Below, in pieces: positions 10,316 to 21,388 of a stretch of 64,000 bases of DNA (the stretch's first letter is position 1; the number at the start of each line of letters is the position of its first letter). The DNA comes from Plasmodium malariae. Taxonomy: Eukaryota; Apicomplexa; Aconoidasida; Haemosporida; Plasmodiidae. Location: NCBI RefSeq assembly GCF_900090045.1, contig NC_041777.1, positions 799,501 to 863,500 of the forward strand. Direction: 5' to 3'. Under the pieces are notes generated by a model. The model worked only from the letters and a program-made list of their open reading frames with translations, was not told the DNA's origin and ran no database searches. Made by a program: the position numbers and the translations under genes.

Positions 10316-13300
10316 TTAAAAGTCTTCATATCTTGTAAAAGGGATTAAATTTTTAAAAAGAGTTTTTGAATTTTCAGTTTGTCTTTGTTTTAACGTTAAA
10401 TTATTCTTTGTTAAAAAATTAAAATCATATATATCACTTTCCATTGGAAGAAGAGCAGAATAAATATAAATTGTCTCAAATATGTTTCTTGTATCATTAT
10501 ATGAAATATTATGATTAAATTTTTCTTTAATATATGAAATGTCATTATATGGATCACAAAAAATTTGCTCATTTTCTTTTTCAAAATTGATTAAAATGCC
10601 TTTATTATATGGAGGAATAATATATTTTTTGTTTTTAAATTCTGATATGTACATATAATTCATATTATAAGCTACTATGTTTTTCCTATCATATGTAATG
10701 TATTTATATAACTCTTCTTTTAAAAAGCGATGGTACTCCTTTTCAGTATGGCTCATTTCAATTTTTTCTCCCTCTTCAACCCCATCTTCTTCTATATCTT
10801 CTTCTATATCTTCTTTATCTTCATCTTTATCCTTATCTTTATCTTCATCTTTATCTTCATATGTATTCCTCTTTTTATCATCATAAAAAAGGGGGCTAAT
10901 CTGTATATCGTTATCAAACGAAAAGATAGATTTGTTTATAGCGTGCATTTTCCTTTTTTCTTCTTCTTCTTCTTCTTCTTTTTCCTCTTCTTCTTTTTCC
11001 CCTTCTGTGCTGATTTTGTTTGCATTTGTTGCATTATCGACTGTACTTCCCTTTCCCTTTCCCTTTTCCCTTTTTTTGTTCCTAACACGTTTCATACTCG
11101 ACTTGGCCAAAAGAAATTCCTTAACATTCTCGTCATACGTACAACTACAGCTCGTGCACTTATACTGCATAAGATGCTTCATGAATATGTTTTCACTGAC
11201 AGTGGTAAACATAGAAAATGAATTTATATTAATAAAATTATTTGCATCACTATCCTTGCTATTCGACCAGTCCATAGGCACCGATTCCTCTCTTTTGAAC
11301 AATTGCTCGGGTGTTGTGTATGGGGGGTATTTGCTCTGTTCTATCCCTCCCTCCCCTGATTCATCTTGCATTGAGAAGGACGTATAGTGGGAAGATGGGT
11401 CGGTACTCACATAAGTAGTACTTCCAGTTGTGCTTCCAGTCATACTTCCAATCGTGCTTGCAGTCGTTCCTCCGATAGTAATATCGCCAGTATGCCCACC
11501 AGTATGTCCACCAGTAAAGTCAACAGTAATAGCCCTAGTAAAACTTCCTATCATTCTGTTGGTTCCCTTTTCCTCTTCCTCGACCGTCCGCCCCTCTCTA
11601 CCAACTTTTTCACCTGAACTGTGCATATCATTTTCCCCCTTTTCCCCGTTTTGCACTCCTCCTTTTGTCCTTGCATCGTCCCGTGGCTGATCGTTTTTTA
11701 TATTTCTGCTGAGTACTTGCATAAAGTTGATGTTGGTGGTGTAGAAAATAGGAATATAGTTATACACCTTTTCACTCTGATTGATAATAAAACTTTTTAA
11801 AGCTACATAGAATGGCAAGTTCGTATGATCAACAAAATCGTTGGCTTGTAAGAATGGTAAAAAGGAATATACAATTTCGATTCTATTAATTCTATAATGA
11901 TTTATATTATTTTTCAAATAATTTAAAACATTGATATATTGAAAAGGTATATCTTTCGTCTTGTTAAATCTTTTCACATGATCAATATGTATATCTAATT
12001 TTATATTATATTTCCTATTATTATTTAAAAAAAAATTGAAAAATACATAAAGATAATATGGTTTGTTAAATGAACATCTGTTTGTATTAATACCATCATA
12101 TTCATTCATGTGCCGATTACTTGTATTATTTTTATTTCCACTCGAAATAATACTAAGGGTTGATGTTCCAGCTGTACTGTTGTTGTTACATACATATTCG
12201 TATAACGGGTTTGGATGAAATGAAACAAATAGTTCATTCAATACTACTGGAATTTTGAATTCGATAAAGCCTTTTTTCGACAATAATAAAATATCACTAC
12301 TGCTCTTAAGTAGTTTGTTCATCAAAAAAGCATGTTCATCTTTCTCCTGCAATTTGTTACTCTCAAAATTACCTAGTTTCATTCTTACAAACCTCTTTGA
12401 TGAGTCTATACTTGGGTTTAGTACTTGCTCATACCAATACACTCTCCCCCTTTCGTTTCCCCTCGAGCGGCTCTCCGCTTCCTCACCGTTGTTCCCACTG
12501 ATAACACCGCTAATCCCTCTTGCCTCACCCAAATTGTACAAATCATTGTAAATGAAAAAGCGATCCGGAAAGGTGCATCGCCCGAGGCGATCTCCTTTAT
12601 CACCATTGTCATGACCACTGCAGCTATAATCGCACTTATTAGTATCAACCATATCGTTCGAATTTCCTGTACAACCTGAACTGTGCAGGAGATTTCGCAC
12701 ATAGGCTACCTTCTTTGGAACTGCGTAATTCCAAATACCCCTCAGAATAAAATTGGGTTTTATATTGCTATTCATGTAATTAAAAAAAATATTTTTATTT
12801 AAAAAATTATAATTAAGACAAACATCATGTTGAAATATAAATTTCAAAAAGGCCTTCTTTTCATATTTATAAATAAAAACAATACTTTTACAAATACCAT
12901 TATAATCCACATGTAGTTTGTATATATTTTTTTTATAATTATACTCTTTATATTTTTTTAAATTATTTAAAATATTTGTTGAAAGCATTGACAGTTTGGA
13001 CTTATCAAAATTAGCTTTTTTCCATTCTTTATATAATATATGATCCGAAATAACGATCTTTTTATCCCTATTTTTTTTAAGTGTGCAGATTGATTTATCC
13101 CCTTGGATGACAATGTTTTCTTTGCATCCATAATTTGTTTTGTTAACCTCATTGTTGTTACAGCATTCATTGTTGTTACAGCCAATACAGCTGTTTTCCA
13201 TCTTACTGCTATCTCTTTGTACATCAAGATTACTTCTGTCTTCTGGGCTGTGATGATGATTTCTTTCCCCCCCCTCCTTGTTGTCATTCCTCCTAAGATA

Positions 13301-15372
13301 AAATAATAACTCGGACTTGTCGATGGAGCGAAAAAAGGCACACGCAAAAGTGTTCCTATCGTCTGCATTGCCATATGCGCGGTTATACTCATAGTCATAT
13401 CCATAGCTGTCGTCATCATCATAATGGTATCCACCACCGTCATACCCATCACTATACCAATCGCTGTTACCGCTACTGCTACTGCTACTGCTACTCCTAC
13501 TGCTACTCCTACCGCTGCTCCTACCGCTGCTCCTACCGCTGCTCCTACCGCTGCTCCTACCGCTGCTCCTACCGCTGCTCCTACCGCTGCTCCTACCGCT
13601 GCTCCTACCGCTGCTCCTACCGCTGCTCCGCTTTGATTGCTCCCTTTGCAACAAGGATCCCAATGTTTGCTTGTACAAATGGACATTTCTCAAGGGATCA
13701 TGAGCTAGCATTTTTTTGCTCCTTTCCGTAGTACATATACCTATCTTCAATTTTTTATTATTTTTTAAAATTTTGTCAAAATTATTTTCTTCTGATATAT
13801 TTAATTTTTTTAAAATAAGACCAACGCTATTTATGTTCACGTGAGCTTTAGTCCTACTTAACAATTTGAAATATTGATAATCTTTATTAGATTTCATAAT
13901 ATATTTTATTATCAAATCGTTATCATTATTTAACAGGGTGTGGTATGCACTATCATTTATTTCATCTTCTCTATTGGTTTTACCCCCTTGGAATATGTTT
14001 TCTTTAATACTATCTACATTATCATACTGCTTATCAGTTCGAATAGTTGACGAATCATCTTCCAAGGTATTAACTTCTTCCTGGGAGAGATCTTCACCTT
14101 GTTCTTTGTTGTTCATCTTTGTTTTGTGCACCTGCCCAAGCTTGTCTTCATCATTCATATAACTCTTTTTTTCATTCACTATTTCGATTGGCACTACATC
14201 TGGCACCGCTTCATCTGGCACTGCTTCATCTGGCATGACTTTATCTTTTATGATTATATTGTTTTTCTTTTCCTGAGATTTATTTGGACTTTTTAAAAAG
14301 ATGTAGTTGGAATAAGAGTTATTCCATGCATATTGGAATATTTTATTAAAATTTATTTCATCAATAGCCAATGATAGGGGAGATAAAAAAGAATAATTTT
14401 TCATATCATCTAGATGATCTCCTAAGTATATCCCTTTAACTTTATTCTTTTTATTGTTATATGAAAACTCGTTAGAATTATTTAAAATATTCGTTTTGTT
14501 CCTATCAATGAAATAGGAAACGGGGTACATCTTTTGCACATTGCTTATATGTCTATTTTTTTCCTTCTTCACAAACAGAGAAAAAAAGTCTAATAAGATG
14601 TAGAAGCATTTATAAAACATGTTCTTGTAGCGTTGATTTCTACTTCTTACACTTCTACTCATCTGATCATCTATGTCACTACTTTCATCACTTCCACTCC
14701 TTTGCTCTCCCCCCTCGGGCGCATTTGTAGCTTTTTCCTTAATTGTGATATAGAATGGACTGGTGTGCAAATAAATATATTTAACTTGTTCTTCCTCTTC
14801 ATCGTAAAAATCTTTTTCTTTTTTTATATGGCTTTCTTCTGTTTCTACATATCTTTCTTCCTTTCTTCTATGTCTTTCTTCCTTTCTTCTATGTCTTTCT
14901 TCCTTTCTTCTATGTCTTTCTTCCTTTCTTCTATATCTTTCTTCCTTTCCTCTATGTATTTCTTCCTTTCCTCTATGTATTTCTTCCTTTCCTCTATGGC
15001 TTTCTTCCTTTCCTCTATGTATTTCTTCCTTTCCTCTATGGCTTTCTTCCTTTCCTCTATGTATTTCTTCCTGTCCATCATGTATTTTTTCTATTTTTCC
15101 ATCTCCTTTTCCCTTTTCCTCTTTTGCTATAAGCACTGTGGACTCATGCCGTTGTTCTCTTTCTCTACGAACATGATGACATTCATAGTCATCAGAGCTT
15201 GAACAGCTTGGTTTTGATAATCTTTTATTTATTACATTGTATGAAGAAACAAAAAGATGATCTCTAAAATTTTCAACAAAAAAATCTGCTAATGATGGAT
15301 GAATGACTAAATTACAAGTAACTTTTGAAAAAACAAGAATAATTATATTTATCACTATAAATTTAAATAGGA

Positions 15373-15376
<4 letters not shown>
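10316..15376 (-). CDS. GPI transamidase subunit PIG-T/GPI16-like
   Basis: PIG-T is a core subunit of the ER complex that attaches GPI anchors, and such anchors hold major merozoite surface proteins. The 1686-residue single-exon product starts with a clear signal peptide (MFLFKFIVINIIILVFSKVTC). Blocks that match the order of PIG-T as I recall it: RDHLFV near 40, LRGIWNYAVPKKVAYVRNLL near 880, DRFFIYNDLYNLG near 935, a middle segment NLPFYVALKSF near 1185, EFKNKKYIIPPYNKG near 1580, and IYIYSALLPMESDIYDFNF near 1640, like the family's conserved LP..DFSMPYN. Usual length is about 600; inserts make up the rest, including Lys-Glu-Glu-Arg-His-Arg repeats (residues about 99-182) and Ser-Ser-Gly-Arg repeats (about 583-635). 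The transmembrane helix that normally follows the DFSMPYN block is not visible. Assignment is by pattern only. Confidence 0.62.
13470..13630 (-). repeat. Ser-Ser-Gly-Arg coding repeat
   Basis: A 15-base unit (plus strand CCGCTGCTCCTA with its neighbours) is repeated about ten times with almost no silent variation, encoding RSSG units in the PIG-T-like protein. Ala/Pro/Val frames on the other reading frames are shadows. Confidence 0.9.
14830..15085 (-). repeat. Lys-Glu-Glu-Arg-His-Arg coding repeat
   Basis: About 12 units of 21 bases encode KEERHRR and KEEIHRG/KEESHRG types in the lumenal N-terminal part of the PIG-T-like protein. The charged pattern would form a long helical or extended segment. 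Confidence 0.9.
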
Positions 15377-15404
<28 letters not shown>

Positions 15405-15694
15405 GGGGGGTCGAGATGTGTTAATGTTCCAAATGGATAGTAATAATACTAAAATACTCAATTTTTAAGAATTCCGTTTTCCATGCCTTATTACTAAAAA
15501 AATCATTTTGCTCAAACTTCTTTCAGCATTATTATAAGGAAATATATAAATATATATGTTTATATGTATAAACGGGTTGTTACATAAGCACATATGAGTA
15601 TATGTACATAAACGCAGTCATGTGCTCGTATGTGCATAAACGAGGTCATGTGTTCATATAAACTTAGCTAAACACGCTTACGCATAGCATATAC

Positions 15695-15732
<38 letters not shown>

Positions 15733-16089
15733 TTCCTTTTTTAACTGTATTATGCCTTGCAAAATATGTACACTTAAAGCTTTTGATCTCCCTAGGCAAT
15801 TGCATACATTTTAAAAGATAACAAAATTAAATAAAAAATAAATATATATTTATGTATATATATAAATACGGACGTATATTTATGTATATATACATAGAAA
15901 CATTTAGCTTACAATTTGTTAAAAGGAACAAATAAAAATAAAAAAAAAAAAAAATTAAAAAAAAAAAGCAGTGAACGTACATGTGTTTATCATATTTGCA
16001 TGCATTTGCACTTGCATTTAGATCTCTTCGAATTTTTTTTCCTTTTTTCGCATTTTTTAAATTGATTTTATAAATATATATATATATAT

Positions 16090-16300
16090 TAATACATACA
16101 TGTATAAATATGTATAAATATATATAAATATGTATAAATATGTATAAATATGTATAAATACGTATAAATACGTATAAATATGTATAAATACGTATAAATA
16201 TGTATAAATATGTATAAATACGTATAAATATGTATAAATATGTATAAATATGTATAAATACGTATAAATATGTATAAATATGTATAAATATGTACAAATA
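16090..16300. repeat. 10-bp ATGTATAAAT repeat
   Basis: About 20 copies of ATGTATAAAT or ACGTATAAAT in perfect 10-base register. Confidence 0.9.
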
Positions 16301-16565
16301 CGTATTTTTTTTTTTTTTAAATACGCAATTATTTTTTAAGTGTTACGAATGAACAGACCACTAGACTTTTAAAAGGAAAAGTACACATAAATTCACTGCA
16401 GGTAGTAAAATATGCATATATACGCATAATGCACGTATGTATGCTTATTTGTGTAAAGAGGGTTATGTTGTAAATTTTGTGAAGACCGCGCATTTGTTTT
16501 TGCATTTTAGGATTGAGAGTGTAATTCGTTTCTTCCTCCGTCGGGCCTTATAATTGTTATTATGA

Positions 16566-16602
<37 letters not shown>

Positions 16603-16909
16603 GCCCCTTTTATGAATAAATTATTTTATTTCATTACATTTCGTTGTATTTTATTTTTTGGAATATACCTGAACATTCTACATTTGAACGAACTGAGTAT
16701 TCCTTTTTAATTTCATTTTTTTCAATAAGAGACTAAAGATATAAGTTTTTTTAAATATATGTTGGTGTAATAAATATAGGCCTTTTGTTTCATGAGATTT
16801 TTCTCAAAAAATATTTAAATTGTAAGTTCCAGTGTGACACTTCTTTATAGATGTTTTAAAATTTTTTAATACTGCCTAGCACATTTGAACATTAATTATT
16901 ATTATTACT

Positions 16910-16922
16910 ATTGGTAGTAGTC

Positions 16923-16978
<56 letters not shown>

Positions 16979-17035
16979 CGTAGTAGTCGTAGTAGTAGTA
17001 GTAGTAGTAGTCGTAGTAGTCGTAGTAGTATTTCT
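16910..17035. repeat. TAG trinucleotide array with TCG interruptions
   Basis: About 40 TAG triplets, interrupted at intervals by TCG. Homopolymer Val/Leu frames across it are shadows of the microsatellite. Confidence 0.93.
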
Positions 17036-17754
17036 ATTATTATTAAATTATCTTTTTTATTTATTTTATTTTTATTTTTATTGTTATTATATTTATATAG
17101 TAACGAAAAAGGGAACTTCGATTTAACATCACCGCAATTCAACGAAGCAACACCTCAACATAGTAAATGCTCAGTAAACATAAACGAGCTTATTTAAAAA
17201 ATTAAATAGTAGGTAATCATATAGTTTTTATAAATTAGCTTTGAAAAAAAGACATCTTTTACACAAATACGCATAGGACTGTTGCATAAGCGCACCACGA
17301 TCAACCCTTACCACATATGCATGTATGTAAAGAGGTGTGTATGGGTATGTACATATGTATACGTATGCACGTATATATTTATACATATATACACATATAC
17401 ATTTGCATATGCATATATATATCTATATATATGTATACATACGCACGTTTACATGTGGAAATGTATTTGCACTTAAACATACTTATAAAGACAAATGTAT
17501 ACGCACCAGTTTGTACATGCATATTAAAGCATATGTTCACAAAAAAGTGAAAAGAATGGAAATGAAAAGCAACAAAATTTTCAAAAAAGGGTTATTACGT
17601 TTATGAAGTAAAATTACAAAACAGTTTGTAAACATAAAAAAAAAAAAAGGAAATGGGAGTGCACATTGAATAAAGGTAAAATAACGAATGTGCATAGAAA
17701 TATAAAAATAAATCTTCTAATTTTATCTCATTTATATGTTTTTTGAAGAGTAAG

Positions 17755-18070
17755 TATTATTACGCGTTCATATTTTTTTTTTTTTTTTCCTATAAGCAAA
17801 TATTATTACGCGTTCATATTTTTTTTTTTTTTCCTATAAGCAAATATTATTACGCGTTCATATTTTTTTTTTTTTTTCCTATAAGCAAATAGTATTACGC
17901 GTTCATATTTTTTTTTTTTTTTTCCTATAAGCAAATATTATTACGCGTTCATATTTTTTTTTTTTTCCTATGAGCAAATATTATTGCACGTTCTTATTAT
18001 TTTTTTTTTATATGAGCTAATGTTATTGCGTGTTCATAATTTTTTTTTTTTTTTTTTTTTTATGAACCAG
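17755..18070. repeat. About 47-bp tandem repeat with ACGCGT core
   Basis: Seven copies, decaying toward the right. Each has TATTATTACGCGTTCATA, then a T-run of 9-22 bases, then CCTATAAGCAAA. The TTACGCGTTCATA part is conserved in the first five copies while the T-run varies in length; the last copies show TTGCACGTTC and TTGCGTGTTC. It lies downstream of the CDC50 stop codon. Confidence 0.9.
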
Positions 18071-18322
18071 TAATATTGCGTGTTTTTATATATATATGTA
18101 TATATGCACATAAACCTATATATGGAGCGTCTGTTCTTCCTTCCAAACGAGGGTAGAAGACCACCTTTCTGGTAGCTCACGCCATGTAACGTTTCAGACA
18201 TTTTTAAAATTTCGCCCTCCACTTTGTATTACTATCACCTTTCTGTCCTCTTTCCCCTTAGAGACAAGTAATAAAACGCACGCATACACACAAATAAGGG
18301 GAAAATTTAACAGGACAGGCTT

Positions 18323-19954
18323 TTATATATAACCAATAATCCTAGGATGCTTCCACTGATTATAAATAAGACACAAGGAAATGCAAAGAGAAATGATTCC
18401 AACAGTTAAATAGAGAATTCCAATGGATTGAGATTTTTCATTTATAAAAACTGACCCCTCTGCTATAACGAAATATTTCTTTCCATTAAATTTATTAACA
18501 GGAAAGTTATTTTTTATATGAACATAGACAGGTAATTTTAATTCGACATTTAATTTAGCATATTTTTTACGAAATTCTGATAATGCAGCTGTTTTCATCC
18601 AAACAATAAAATGAGAGTTTTCCACTCCATATCCATTATTTTTATTCATATTTAAAGTAGACATATAATTGTCGTTCATTAACCAAAAATCAACTTCTCC
18701 CTTATGTAATTCCATATCACGTGCAGACGGATTTTTAAATTTATTGTAGTCACTAAACCATGTAATAGCTTCTTTCGATTCGTCTATTTCTATCATCTCT
18801 TCCAAATTGGTATCTTTATATAAGGTAAAAGTATCATTAAATACGCTTCTAGCTACTAACCCACATGGGTGTAGTACCTTCCCCTCTTTATTTTGTGATA
18901 CCGGAAAGCATTGAGATAGGTCGCTCGCTTTTGTGTATATCACCCCCTATACATTCGTAAAGAACAAGTCGTCTTTTCAGTTTCACCGTTTTGCGGTAGC
19001 AAGTACGCGATGGCATGTACGTAATATCACGTATGTTATTGCACCTATGTAATAGCACCTATGTAATTGGACCTACGTAACCGCCCCAATGTAATCGCAT
19101 GAACGGGGATAAATTATGAATAAACACGGAAATATATGAACAGATGCAGGTAAAAACACATACAGACTCAAAATGCAGGGAGATGACTATGTTGTTTTTC
19201 TTACCATCAACTGGTTGTGCGACTTAGAGATTAAATACTTCTTATGGTTCTGATAAAAATTATGTAATTCGTAATAAATGTAAGAGTTTTTTCTGAACGG
19301 TCTAATAGGGCCGTAACACAAGTCCTCGTTCATTTGAAGAATTAATGAAGTTCCCTCCATATGACCATAGGATATTCTACATTCCTTTCTCGTGGTAGAA
19401 AAGATAATAAACACTGAACCAATAATTATAAATATGATTGATATAGTCAAATATGTTATTATCAAACATGCAGGTGTCCAATATCGCTGTTTCGATTTTA
19501 ATTCTTGTTGCTTAAATTTTTCAATGATTGATGTTCTTTTAAGTTTGTGATTAACACTACCGGGGGTACTACTCCAACTTCTACTTCTACTTCTACTCCT
19601 ACTCCTACTTCTACTCCTACTTCTACTCGGTGTCCTCTTTTTTACTTCCCCATCTTCGTTTGTATCTCTGCTGGTTCTTACACCTATGGCATTATCTGTA
19701 TTATCATATATATTATTTTCCCCCTCTCCTCTTTTGATATCAGACCTATACTCAGGAAACACATTTTTCCTGTATTCGGCAAAGGAATCCATATTCGAAA
19801 TACTATTTATATAATTTAATTGGCTGTTTAAATTTTTAAAAATATTTTGTTTCTCTTCAATAAGATTACATGATGAACTGCTATCACTTGATAAATTTTC
19901 GTTGTTGTATTGTACGAATTGTCCGAAATTTCGTTGATCATCATTTTGAAACAT
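18323..19954 (-). CDS. CDC50: CDC50/LEM3 family P4-ATPase subunit
   Basis: CDC50 proteins are obligate partners of lipid flippases; apicomplexan members are also reported with P4-ATPase/guanylyl-cyclase fusions. Two exons: 19954-19205 and 18946-18323, joined in phase 0 (QLM then GVIYTK), with donor GTAAG and acceptor TATAG; 457 residues. Visible features: a hydrophilic N-terminus with an Arg-Ser run (SRSRSRS..., about 19556-19630), RYWTPACL leading into a first membrane helix at about residues 164-188, the family block [15 protein letters not shown] after the splice, and a second membrane helix close to the C-terminus. The two-helix topology with a large exoplasmic loop and paired cysteines is typical. 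From memory of synteny this would be CDC50A. The exon junction falls just before the conserved CGLxA motif. Confidence 0.85.
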
Positions 19955-20010
19955 ATGTTTTTCTGGCTTCCTTCTTTTTTTTATTTTATTATTATTATTA
20001 TTATTATTTT

Positions 20011-20424
20011 TTATTTTTTTTTTTTTTTTTTTTTTTTTTTTCTTTCTTCGTCATGCACATTGTAAGTTACGCGGTTGTCTTTCTCCCTTTCGGTGCGCAT
20101 GGGTTTTGTTATCTCCCTAGCCAGCTCCTTTGCTAATTGTTTAGATGATTTATTTTTCCGCCCCCTTAGTGTTTCTGTCTCTATCTTCGTCATTCCCTCT
20201 TCCTGTACCGCTATCTGTACCTCTTCTTTTGCCTCTTCTCCTACATCGCTCCTTCCGCCTTCAAATTTTGCATCCTTCCTAGCCTTATTAACATTTCCAT
20301 TCTCCACAGATTTTTCTTTTTCCTTTATATTTTTTCCAGTCTTCCTTATGTCTTCTTTATTAAGTGTACTTAAAGCGTTTGTTTTCCCCTTCCCTTCTCT
20401 TTCAATATCAGTCAAATTATTCAT
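20011..20424 (-). CDS. Unassigned acidic/basic reading frame upstream of CDC50
   Basis: A 137-codon frame starts [14 protein letters not shown] and is rich in Lys, Glu and Arg ([36 protein letters not shown]) before dissolving into poly-Lys from a poly(A) tract. Composition and lack of stops look coding. It ends about 55 bp upstream of the CDC50 ATG on the same strand, so it could be a 5' exon spliced into CDC50 (an acceptor could place a PEKH frame before the CDC50 Met), a separate gene, or an open UTR. No domain is recognised. Confidence 0.35.
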   Translation of the reverse strand: MNNLTDIEREGKGKTNALSTLNKEDIRKTGKNIKEKEKSVENGNVNKARKDAKFEGGRSDVGEEAKEEVQIAVQEEGMTKIETETLRGRKNKSSKQLAKELAREITKPMRTEREKDNRVTYNVHDEERKKKKKKKKK

Positions 20425-20459
20425 TATACTTTTTTAAGAAAATTTTTTCCGATTACGTT

Positions 20460-20600
20460 TTGGTGTGTGTGTGTGTGTGTACACATGTGTGCACTTATTT
20501 GGTATGCGCGCACATGAATATATGTACACGTAAGTAATACGAGTATATGTATTTATTTGTTTGATTGTTTGTTTGTTTGTTTGTTTGTTTGTTTGTTTTT
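20460..20600. repeat. (GT)n and (GTTT)n microsatellites
   Basis: GTGTGTGT near 20465-20480 and about nine GTTT units near 20558-20597, in the spacer between the 20011-20424 frame and the divergent 62-residue gene. Confidence 0.85.
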
Positions 20601-20692
20601 CTCTTAAAAAAAAGCCTGCGCTTCTTTAAGGGGAACAAGGGTGTGTTTCCCTATTCACGAGTATCATTACGCACTAAGAATAGCAAAATCGT

Positions 20693-21082
20693 ATGATGAC
20701 AATACTTACAAAAGAAGGTGGACGAGCGCGTGAACTATCCGATAAAGGATCATTCAGAGTGAAACAAAAGTATAGGCGCAGTGTATACTCTTATAATAGC
20801 ATGTACACAACATGTACATAGTGTAGGAGGAAGTCAGCATATGAACGAGTGTATATATATATATATACACATGCACATATATATATATATTTACACGCGC
20901 TTATATATACTTACACACGCATATACATATATACACATGCATATATATATACATATATTTATTTTTTCAGTTGGAGGGGAACAAGAAAAGCCATAACCCA
21001 TCAAAAGAGAAAAAAAGGTAGTAGAATTTTTCCTGAAGAGGGATATTATATTGAGGGGGTCAAGTGCTCAACTACCACTTAA
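20693..21082 (+). CDS. Candidate two-exon basic protein, 62 residues
   Basis: Exon 1 (20693-20769) starts MMTILTKEGGRARELSDKG and ends in phase 2 at a GTATAG donor. Exon 2 (20971-21082) follows the acceptor TTTTTTCAG and reads WRGTRKAITHQKRKKG, then SRIFPEEGYYIEGVKC and a short Thr tail before TAA. The join is in phase and composition is far less AT-biased than the flanks, with mixed charged and polar residues, which is why I favour a real gene. The 201-bp intron is mostly alternating purine/pyrimidine sequence. Product not recognised; high Lys/Arg content would suit a nucleic-acid or ribosome-associated protein, but this is a guess. It is divergent from the CDC50 side. Confidence 0.5.
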
Positions 21083-21352
21083 GATATATAATAGTATGAA
21101 TTGTGGTAGTTTAAAATTTAAGGAGTAAAATTGTTCTAACAGAAATAGTATATATGTACGTATAAATATGCGTATGTGTGTACTTGCATGTATATATACA
21201 CCTTTACAAATTTAAAAAAAGAAAAAAATAAATAAAAATCAGATTATTCCCACAAGGCCTATAAAATGAAAATATGTTATGGTAAGCGGTACCCTGGCCT
21301 TTAACTAGCTGAAGGGAGTTCTACATAAATGTATGAGCCATACGCATTTATG

Positions 21353-21388
<36 letters not shown>

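Larger units (their letters stand above)
15377..18322. other. Repeat-rich spacer upstream of the PIG-T-like gene
   Basis: About 2.9 kb with no supportable gene on either strand. It should contain the PIG-T-like promoter near 15377-15700, a TGCATGCA octamer at 15998-16005, a 10-base repeat (16090-16300), a (TAG)n array (16915-17035) and a roughly 47-base tandem array (17755-18070). A short plus-strand frame after a TTTTAG at about 16509 (IESVIRFFLRRAL then stop) has no partner exon. Confidence 0.65.

Noticed and set aside
12967..13731. Long Ala/Val/Gly frame and opposite-strand Tyr/Cys/Ser frames over the PIG-T-like gene
   Set aside because: Shadow frames of the Ser-Ser-Gly-Arg repeat; the real frame has the signal peptide and family blocks.
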